DNA of 21,981 nt from an uncultured Collinsella sp. (GTDB lineage Bacteria > Actinomycetota > Coriobacteriia > Coriobacteriales > Coriobacteriaceae): NCBI GenBank assembly GCA_900757385.1, contig CAAENO010000071.1, positions 1 through 21,981 of the forward strand, given 5' to 3'. Below are positions 13,972 to 19,915 of this stretch, in pieces. Under the pieces are notes generated by a model. The model saw only the letters and a list, made by a program, of their open reading frames with translations, did no database searches and was not told the origin of the DNA. Made by a program: the position numbers and the translations under genes. Each line of letters begins with the position of its first letter. Within the stretch, counting starts at the first letter, position 1.

Positions 13972-14016
13972 GAAAAGCCGCAAGACCAGGCACATGGCTG
14001 GTTTCTTGCGGCTTTC
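13972..14016 (-). terminator. Terminator after the winged-helix gene
   Basis: Reading the minus strand, GAAAGCCGCAAGAAACCAG pairs with CTGGTCTTGCGGCTTTTC around an 8-nt loop with one bulge, and ends in CTTTTCT. It lies ~60 nt downstream of the winged-helix stop, so it separates the short-ATPase operon from mgtA. Confidence 0.7.
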
Positions 14017-14076
14017 TTGCGATTCGGCAAGGATTGTTCTGCTGCTTTCTATTGGCGGGGGCAATAGGCCAAAGCG

Positions 14077-14559
14077 TCATTCCGTCATCTTGTAGCCCAC
14101 GCCCCACACGGTTAGCAGGTAGCGCGGGTTGTCGGGCTCGGGCTCGATCTTCTTTCGAATCTTTCGGACAAAGGCCATGATGTTGCTGTCGTCGAGCAAA
14201 TACTCGTCCCGCCACACCGCTCGATAGATTTCTTCCTTGCTAAAGACCGTGCCCCTATTGGTGGCCAAAAAGGCAAGGATGTCAAACTCCTTGGGCGTGA
14301 GCGAGGCGGGTACACCCAAGACCTTCACGGTGCGCGAAGCCAGGTCAATCGACAGCCCGTCGATAACGATGGGCTCTGCGGCGGAACCCGGCTGCGAACC
14401 CGCGAGCATGAGTTCGACGGATGTGAGTCTGCCCGACGCGACATCGGCAAATATAGGCGCAAGCTCGTGGGCGGCGGCACTGCCGGACGAGAACAGCGCA
14501 CCGCTGAGCTCGGCGGCCTCGGCGGGCGTGATCGCTATGTTGGTTCTGTTCGTTTGCAT
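14077..14559 (-). CDS. Receiver-less OmpR/PhoB-type winged-helix DNA-binding protein
   Basis: This is a 160-aa protein. Residues ~63-158 form the OmpR/PhoB effector domain: the beta-rich IVIDGLSIDLASRTVKVLG, then SLTPKEFDILAFLATNRGTV, FSKEEIYRAVW, the recognition helix DSNIMAFVRKIRKKIE, and the wing YLLTVWGVGYKM. The first ~60 residues are short, Ala/Ser-rich and helical (TPAEAAELSGALFSSG). They have no phospho-acceptor aspartate and cannot be a receiver domain. It is therefore a DNA-binding protein without the phosphorylation switch. It starts 9 nt after the stop of the short ATPase, so the two are co-transcribed. It is a plausible regulator of both ATPase units, perhaps sensing through protein contact or abundance. 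Its targets are unknown. Confidence 0.88.
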   Translation of the reverse strand: MQTNRTNIAITPAEAAELSGALFSSGSAAAHELAPIFADVASGRLTSVELMLAGSQPGSAAEPIVIDGLSIDLASRTVKVLGVPASLTPKEFDILAFLATNRGTVFSKEEIYRAVWRDEYLLDDSNIMAFVRKIRKKIEPEPDNPRYLLTVWGVGYKMTE

Positions 14560-14568
14560 AGAACCACC

Positions 14569-17013
14569 CTAGAACAAACTGCTCGCACGGGACAGGTAGA
14601 CCCGCTTGATGACCGAAACGACAACAAGGTACAGCACACTGAGCAGTGCGACGACGCCCAAATACCACGCCGGTAAAGCGGCAAGACCGATCAGTTGCAC
14701 CGCCGGACCCAGTGCGAGTAAGGCAGACGCGACAAGCATGATGCCGACCATCATCGCGAGCAAACGGCGCGGGCGATCAGCCCCGCGAACGCATCGTGTT
14801 CGCAAGACCAAAAGCACCAGCGACTCGGTCCATGCGCACTCCAGCAGCCAACCTGCTTGGAACATGGCAATAAAGGCCGCCCTACCCGCGTCGTCCAACG
14901 CCATAAAAGATGCACCGCATACGGCGGGGCACACGCCAAAGAACAAAATGGCAAAGGTGATGATGTCAAAGGCCGAGCTCGCAAAGCCAAAATGGAGCAT
15001 AAAGCCACCCAGGCCCTTGCCCGACCATGCCTTGGGGCGAGCAATCTCCTCGCCGTCAACGTTATCCCACGACAACGCCAGGCAGGTCGCGTCGTAAAGC
15101 AAGTTGAGCAAAAGCAGCTGAGTAGCGGTCGCCGGCACAAAGGGCAAGAAGATGCTGGCGGCAGCCACCGAACAAATATTGCCAAAGTTAGAACTCGACG
15201 CGATGCGGATGTACTTGGAGGCGTTGGCGAACGAGGCCCTGCCCTCGCGTACGCCCTCGGCAACGACGCCCAGGTCGCGCTCGAGCAGCACGAGGTCGGC
15301 AACCTTCTTGGACTCGGCGGCGGCAGAATCCACAACGATACCGACGTCTGCCGCCGTAAGCGCCGGCACGTCATTCACGCCGTCGCCGATATAGCCGACG
15401 GCATGGCCCGAAAGCCGGATGAGCCCTACGATACGCGCCTTTTGCGCGGGCGTGAGCTCGGCAAAGACGCGAGTCTGCCCCACCTGGATAAGCGCCTCGG
15501 ACTCCTCCATGGCATCGAGCATGGCACCCGTGATGACGTTACCGGCGGGAATCCCAAGGCGTTTACAGGTAGAACGAGCGACCGACGCCGAATCACCGGT
15601 CAGCACGCGCACCTCGACAGACAGGTCGGAAAGTGACCGAATGGCAGCGTGGGCGCTAGCCTTTGGTCGGTCGAAGAAGCCCAGAAAACCGCACAGCACC
15701 AGACCGTCCCAACCCGCCGCCGTCGTACTGTAGGCGACAGCGAGCACTTTGATGCCATCGGCACGCATATCCTCGGCAACCTCGTAGGCGCTCTGGCGCC
15801 CTTCTTCATTCATGGGAACGAGCTCGCCTTTAAAGCTCGCCCAGTCGCAATGTGCGCAAACGCTTTCGACCTCGCCCTTAACGATGGTCAGGCGGCTGTC
15901 GGGACGAGCAGGCAGCCCCAGACACCCAAGTGCCCCCGGTGTGGTGCCGAGCTTAACGCCCGACGCCTTGACAACGTGATCAAAGGGATCGGACGCATAC
16001 AGGGTAAATGCATGACCAAGATCTTTGGCAGCAAGGCGAAGCTCGGGTGCGGCACACGCATCGGCAATAGCCCGGTTAAGTTGATTGGCGACGGTCCCCT
16101 GATTCATACTCTCGAGATACGCCAAGTTGAGGGTCTGCTCGCTCTCGTTGCCCAGGATATCGGTGTAGTACTCAAGCACCGCGACATCTTCTGTCAGCGT
16201 TCCCGTCTTGTCCACGCACACTACGTCTATGGAGCCCAGCGAATCCATGGCATCGACGTTCTTAACGATGACTTGCTTGTTTTTGAGACGACGGGCGCTG
16301 CCCGACAGACAGACGCTCGTAACGACTGGAAGCATTTCGGGAACCAGACCAACGGCCGCTCCCAAAGCAAACAGCAGCGCTTGCGCCCAGTCGCCCAACA
16401 CGACGCCACGAATCGTAATGACAAACGGCAACACAATCAGCATGCACTTGACTAAAGCCGCGCAAATGCTCTTGGCCCCAACATTAAACTGCGTGGCAGG
16501 GCGGGCGCGCCGGCACGGCACGGCCTCATCCTTGTCGGCACATGCAAGAACGGTTGCCGAGGCCTTGCCATCAACAATAGTCGTCCCTGCGCGAACGGTC
16601 TCGCCCTCCCGCTTTGCGGTCTGGCCACTCTCGCCTGTAAGCGATGACTCGGAAACAAGAATGTGATTGCCCTGGGCAAGAATCGCATCGACCGGGCAGA
16701 GCATGCCAGCGTACAAGCGAATCACATCGCCAGGCACAAGCCGGTCGGCATTGACTTGAACCCAGCATGCGTCAACACGCTTCCAAACGGCCGCATGGCT
16801 CGCCCTCAGCATATGGCGATTGAAGGTGCGCATAGCCTCATTTTCATAGAACAGACGCACCAAGCCGCCGACCAGCCACATTGCAAACAACACAGTAGGC
16901 GCGAACACCCCCGTCTGGCCCTGCGCCTGCGGAACGACATCGACCAAAAAAGCCAAACCGGCCAGCGCAAGCAACAGGGACGAGAACGGATTGAAAAATG
17001 ATTTTTTAATCAT
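14569..17013 (-). CDS. Short MgtA-like P-type ATPase lacking the N-terminal cytosolic segment
   Basis: The 814-aa protein is clearly a paralogue of the neighbouring MgtA but diverged. Catalytic motifs are intact: SSLTGES, GLVPEMLPV in TM4, CVDKTGTLT (Asp268, 100 residues earlier than in MgtA), VKGEVES, LTGD and IGDGVND. TM5-6 keep SSNFGNICSVAAASIFLPF and NLLYDATCLALSWDNVD, and FQAGWLLECAWTESLV remains near the end. The N-terminus is only a few residues before TM1 (KKSFFNPFSSLLLALAG), so the usual cation-ATPase N-terminal domain is missing. The start is real: AAAGAGG lies 5-6 nt upstream of ATG 17013 and no homologous sequence continues upstream. Differences in the cytosolic loops (for example a Cys-containing CADKDEAVPCRRARP after the actuator) suggest changed specificity or regulation. 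The substrate is probably Mg2+ or another divalent cation. Confidence 0.9.
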   Translation of the reverse strand: MIKKSFFNPFSSLLLALAGLAFLVDVVPQAQGQTGVFAPTVLFAMWLVGGLVRLFYENEAMRTFNRHMLRASHAAVWKRVDACWVQVNADRLVPGDVIRLYAGMLCPVDAILAQGNHILVSESSLTGESGQTAKREGETVRAGTTIVDGKASATVLACADKDEAVPCRRARPATQFNVGAKSICAALVKCMLIVLPFVITIRGVVLGDWAQALLFALGAAVGLVPEMLPVVTSVCLSGSARRLKNKQVIVKNVDAMDSLGSIDVVCVDKTGTLTEDVAVLEYYTDILGNESEQTLNLAYLESMNQGTVANQLNRAIADACAAPELRLAAKDLGHAFTLYASDPFDHVVKASGVKLGTTPGALGCLGLPARPDSRLTIVKGEVESVCAHCDWASFKGELVPMNEEGRQSAYEVAEDMRADGIKVLAVAYSTTAAGWDGLVLCGFLGFFDRPKASAHAAIRSLSDLSVEVRVLTGDSASVARSTCKRLGIPAGNVITGAMLDAMEESEALIQVGQTRVFAELTPAQKARIVGLIRLSGHAVGYIGDGVNDVPALTAADVGIVVDSAAAESKKVADLVLLERDLGVVAEGVREGRASFANASKYIRIASSSNFGNICSVAAASIFLPFVPATATQLLLLNLLYDATCLALSWDNVDGEEIARPKAWSGKGLGGFMLHFGFASSAFDIITFAILFFGVCPAVCGASFMALDDAGRAAFIAMFQAGWLLECAWTESLVLLVLRTRCVRGADRPRRLLAMMVGIMLVASALLALGPAVQLIGLAALPAWYLGVVALLSVLYLVVVSVIKRVYLSRASSLF

Positions 17014-17228
17014 CAGAGCCTCTTTCTAGCATGGATTCGATTGTATCCGAGGCATATACCGGTATCCCCGCCCCACTCCTTGCGACTTCCTTGCTTTTGC
17101 ATGCAACACATGTGACACAGGAACGGCCCCTTTGCCTTATTCCTTGATTTCCGGTTACCGCACACAAAGAACAAACGCCTGCTAATCATTTACGCTCAGG
17201 GACATGTGTACGCCACAGACGGAAAACG
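17014..17228 (-). promoter_or_regulatory. Region upstream of the short ATPase
   Basis: On the minus strand TACAAT (17040-17045) is a good -10 about 27 nt before the ATG, with no clear -35. ATACCGGTAT and TTGCATGCAA are short symmetric sites just upstream that could bind the winged-helix protein. A decayed REP copy lies at 17110-17140. No gene was found in the rest. Confidence 0.4.
17110..17140. repeat. Decayed copy of the ATGTGACAAAGGGAC REP palindrome
   Basis: The 31 nt match the perfect copy at 6852-6882 at 24 positions without gaps, keeping the left end (ATGTGACA) and CCCTTTG. The symmetry is lost, as expected for an old copy. Confidence 0.45.
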
Positions 17229-17530
17229 ATGGGGATCGAGGGCTTCGCGCAGCAGCTCACCGAACATGACAAGAAGTGCATCCAGTGATACTGCACATAC
17301 CCAAAATCGCAGCAACTGTCCTCGTCATGGCGTTCGCAGTATGTCTGCTGAGGCTGCCACTCCGCATGACCAACGACATCGTATTTCGCCAAAAGGGTTT
17401 CCAACCAGCGGGAATGTATTCCGCAATCACACTCCCCGCAATCGCACTCACCATCTTTTGCTAATGCGCCCTTGCACCGCGCTTTGGGATGCAGGACAAA
17501 CAGTGAAAGGAGCTGCAAGCAGGTTTACAC
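17229..17530 (+). pseudogene. Decayed paralogue of the three-TM membrane protein gene at 18737
   Basis: The region can be read as the first ~95 residues of the gene at 18737. LTEHDKKCIQ then stop then YC corresponds to RIQRYC. PKIAATVLVMAFAV corresponds to PKVAGAALAMAFVL. TNDIVFRQKGFQPAGM corresponds to VDDIVFHHEGFQETGM. FC-stop-CALAPRFGMQDKQ-stop-KELQ corresponds to FCYCALAPRFGMRGKQWKEMQ. There are three in-frame stops (17286 TGA for Arg, 17462 TAA for Tyr, 17504 TGA for Trp) and a one-base deletion near 17295. Similarity ends near 17530, so the C-terminal three quarters is gone. It was probably a tandem duplicate. Function is lost. Confidence 0.82.
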
Positions 17531-17563
17531 TCTAGCTGCTGCTCTCAAACGCCGTCTACATCT

Positions 17564-17747
17564 CGAGGTCTAATACTTTTCCCGAGAAGTGAACGGCTGT
17601 ATTTGGGCCCCCGAAACATCGACATTTTTAGACGTTAAAACCGCAGGATTCGACTGGCAAAACCGCAGGAAATTGCACGCCAAAAGTGCCGATGCTTCGG
17701 GGGTCCGTTTTCACTCGTTCACTTCTCGGGAAAAGTATTTGACATCG
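17564..17747. mobile_element. 184-bp inverted-repeat element (MITE-like)
   Basis: The ends are long imperfect inverted repeats. The 24 nt at 17572-17595 are exactly complementary to 17716-17739. The similarity continues inward, with CCCCCGAAACATCGACATTT on the left matching CCCCCGAAGCATCGGCACTT on the right. The centre carries AAAACCGCAGGA twice (about 17637-17648 and 17659-17670). There is no coding capacity. It differs in sequence from the element at 4815-5060, so it is a second family. It lies directly beyond the pseudogene. Confidence 0.68.
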
Positions 17748-18145
17748 ATTTCGCAAGGGCCCCAATATGGCAAAGGGGCAGTCTCCTGCCGCATAACGAG
17801 GCGCCCTATTGTCACTGGCAGAATCCATCCGAGGACTGTAAGGGGCACGCATTCCATAAGAGTTGAATCCAACAGCTAAAACCGATTCCACATGCATGAA
17901 AACGCGCTCGGTATCAGGCAAAAAGCAGTGATGGCAAGGAGAGACGTCCCATTGCGACGGGCGCGAAAAGCATCCTTGCCAACGCCCAGGCAGCGCATCG
18001 TATGCTCGGCAGAACCATCTGGCAAGCCGACATGGCAAGCCCATCGAGCTGCCATGACACTTTAGCCGCATGACCATGCACTCATCGATGGCAGGATTCC
18101 CTATACTGAGTCACATATGACGGTATCGCGCCAAAGGAGAACGCC
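17748..18145. other. Gene-free stretch with a promoter for the DUF3592-like gene
   Basis: I see no coding frame I would trust here. TATACT at 18102-18107 is a likely -10 about 40 nt before the GTG start at 18146, with no clear -35. AAAGGAG lies at 18133-18139. The rest shows no recognisable structure. Confidence 0.4.
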
Positions 18146-18673
18146 GTGACCACGTCGCAGATATCCCTGCTCGCGCTCATCTCGGTTGGAGGCATCGGCA
18201 TCCTGCTTATCGGAATGAGCACGCTCATGAAAGCCGCCGCCCGCAGGAAAGCCAAGGCCTGCACCGCTATGATCATGGGAACGGTCATTGACCACCGCTT
18301 TATGGGCGAAGGCAGAATGTATCCCGTTTTGGAGTACACCGTCGACGGCACGCGGTACCACGTGAGAAAACAATTCCGCGGCGTAAAGACCAAAAGCTTG
18401 TCGGGACTCCCCGTCCGCACGCAAAGCGCGGCGTACGAAGACGCCAAGGGCTGGTTGCACGTACAGACAGGACCCATCGCACGCCTAGATACTCTCGCAG
18501 AGCAGCTTTGGCCCCTCGGCAGCCAAATGACTGTGCACTACAACCCCAGCAGCCCAGACAAGAGCTATGTCGAGCGCCCCATCGTGGGCGACTTTGCCAC
18601 GCTGATGTTTAACATCGCGGGTATCTTGCTCATCGCGCTGAGTATTTTGCTCTATGTTCTTATCCAGCGCTAG
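18146..18673 (+). CDS. DUF3592-like membrane protein
   Basis: This 175-aa protein has a TM helix at each end: residues 5-27 (QISLLALISVGGIGILLIGM) and ~153-172 (LMFNIAGILLIALSILLYVL). Between them is a soluble beta-rich domain with TAMIMGTVIDHR, YPVLEYTVDGTRYHVRKQF and the pattern SQMTVHYNPSSPDKSYVE. This arrangement and the VxYNPxxPxxS pattern fit DUF3592, a family of unknown function. It starts with GTG at 18146, set by AAAGGAG 6-7 nt upstream. The next gene follows after 63 nt and may be co-transcribed. Confidence 0.8.
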   Translation: MTTSQISLLALISVGGIGILLIGMSTLMKAAARRKAKACTAMIMGTVIDHRFMGEGRMYPVLEYTVDGTRYHVRKQFRGVKTKSLSGLPVRTQSAAYEDAKGWLHVQTGPIARLDTLAEQLWPLGSQMTVHYNPSSPDKSYVERPIVGDFATLMFNIAGILLIALSILLYVLIQR

Positions 18674-18736
18674 CTCAGACTGATACATCCCGCGCGCCGC
18701 GCGCCGTAATGACCGCCACGACTCCAAGGACCAGCT

Positions 18737-19870
18737 ATGGCAACACTCTCCGAACAAGAACGTAAGCGCATCCAGCGATACTGCATTTGCCCCAAGGTTG
18801 CCGGCGCGGCGCTTGCCATGGCATTCGTGCTGCCCTTATCGATCATTCCTTTCGAAATGGTCGACGACATCGTCTTCCATCACGAAGGCTTCCAAGAGAC
18901 AGGCATGATGACCGCCTTGGTGCTCACCTCCATCGAGCTCGTTATATTCTGCTACTGCGCTCTCGCCCCGCGCTTTGGCATGCGTGGCAAGCAGTGGAAG
19001 GAAATGCAGCGCCGGCTCGCCGTCGAGCAGAGCGAGAAAGACCGCTCGGCACAAATCGCAGGCGTTGTTGGCACGCAGGCCGCCGCGCGCCTGCTCAAGA
19101 ACAGCGACAACGAGACCGCGCGCAACCTGGGCGGCGCGGCAGAAGTCGCCGCTGCCGTAGGCGCCGTTGCCACCGCGGCAGACGTGCTTACCGAGAGCTT
19201 CGCCAACGCGAAGGCTATGGCAGAGGCCTGTGGCGTGCCTGTCCCCCGTGCAAAGAAGTGGGTCATCGCGCTTGTGGCGCTGCCCCTCGCGATCGTATGC
19301 GGCGCCTATATCCCGCAGCTGGCGCAGGGAAACATCGAGATGCAGGAGAACGCCGCGGCCGCGGCTGAGCAGATCGCCATTGCTCGCAAGGCATTAGAGC
19401 CCTCATGCGAGTACGTGTCCGCCGATGACCCCTACGAGCGATATCAAGATTACGGCTATCACGTCCGCGGTTATCTGCACGACGGCGACTCCGATACCCA
19501 AAAGACCTATACGTACCTGGATTTTGACAACAAGGGGACACTCACGGAAGTGAGCTACGCGGCAGAGGTCGACCCCGGCGCGAGCCTCGAGGACAACCTT
19601 ACCCGTATCGAGCTCGACCTTGACGAGCTTTCCTCTGCCGTCCAAACCATAGACGTCAAGACCACAAGCCCCGAGCTCCTAGCAGCGCAGAAGCTCCCCG
19701 AAGAGTTTAGGCAGGCTTTTTTGAACGGCTCGCTCTACGAGAGAATCTCTATCAGGACGAATGACGGCCCCGTCAAAGCGTATTACTCGTTTGATACGGA
19801 ACCCGAGGACGAGTTTGACGAGCATACCCATCCAGCCATCCGCATCACGCTGATGAGCAAAACGAACTAG
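18737..19870 (+). CDS. Uncharacterised three-TM membrane protein with a C-terminal outer domain
   Basis: I do not recognise a named family for this 377-aa protein. Hydrophobic segments lie at ~21-39, ~57-77 and ~174-192. Between the second and third is a cytosolic, Ala-rich helical stretch (AAARLLKNSDNETARNLGGA, then AAVGAVATAADVLTES). After the third TM comes a helix (QENAAAAAEQIAIARKAL) and a ~150-residue acidic, beta-rich domain (YERYQDYGYHVRGYLHDG, TYTYLDFDNKGTLTEVSY, PVKAYYSFDTEPEDEFDE) that would lie outside. AAGGA precedes ATG 18737. A broken copy of its first quarter lies 1.5 kb upstream. It may act with the DUF3592-like protein before it, but nothing shows how. Confidence 0.78.
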   Translation: MATLSEQERKRIQRYCICPKVAGAALAMAFVLPLSIIPFEMVDDIVFHHEGFQETGMMTALVLTSIELVIFCYCALAPRFGMRGKQWKEMQRRLAVEQSEKDRSAQIAGVVGTQAAARLLKNSDNETARNLGGAAEVAAAVGAVATAADVLTESFANAKAMAEACGVPVPRAKKWVIALVALPLAIVCGAYIPQLAQGNIEMQENAAAAAEQIAIARKALEPSCEYVSADDPYERYQDYGYHVRGYLHDGDSDTQKTYTYLDFDNKGTLTEVSYAAEVDPGASLEDNLTRIELDLDELSSAVQTIDVKTTSPELLAAQKLPEEFRQAFLNGSLYERISIRTNDGPVKAYYSFDTEPEDEFDEHTHPAIRITLMSKTN

Positions 19871-19884
19871 GTGCAGGGAGATGA

Positions 19885-19915
19885 ATGTGATAAAGGGGCT
19901 GTCCCTTTGTCACAT
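19885..19915. repeat. REP-type palindrome (ATGTGACAAAGGGAC family), copy 2
   Basis: The left arm (19885-19899) pairs with the right arm (19901-19915) around a T. Its two differences from the copy at 6852 are both changes to G-U pairs, so the fold is kept. It lies between convergent genes and ends exactly at the stop codon of the ABC permease. Confidence 0.72.

Noticed and set aside
14857..15636. Plus-strand open frame opposite the short ATPase
   Set aside because: It overlaps conserved ATPase motifs on the other strand; the composition is typical of antisense frames.
14569..17013. Short ATPase as a frameshifted pseudogene
   Set aside because: The frame is uninterrupted with all catalytic motifs and a good ribosome site at its own start. 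No N-terminal domain remains upstream in any frame.
17628..18077. 149-codon minus-strand frame across the inverted-repeat element
   Set aside because: It runs from unique sequence into the repeat. The product is Cys/Arg/Pro-rich with no hydrophobic core pattern and there is no convincing ribosome site.
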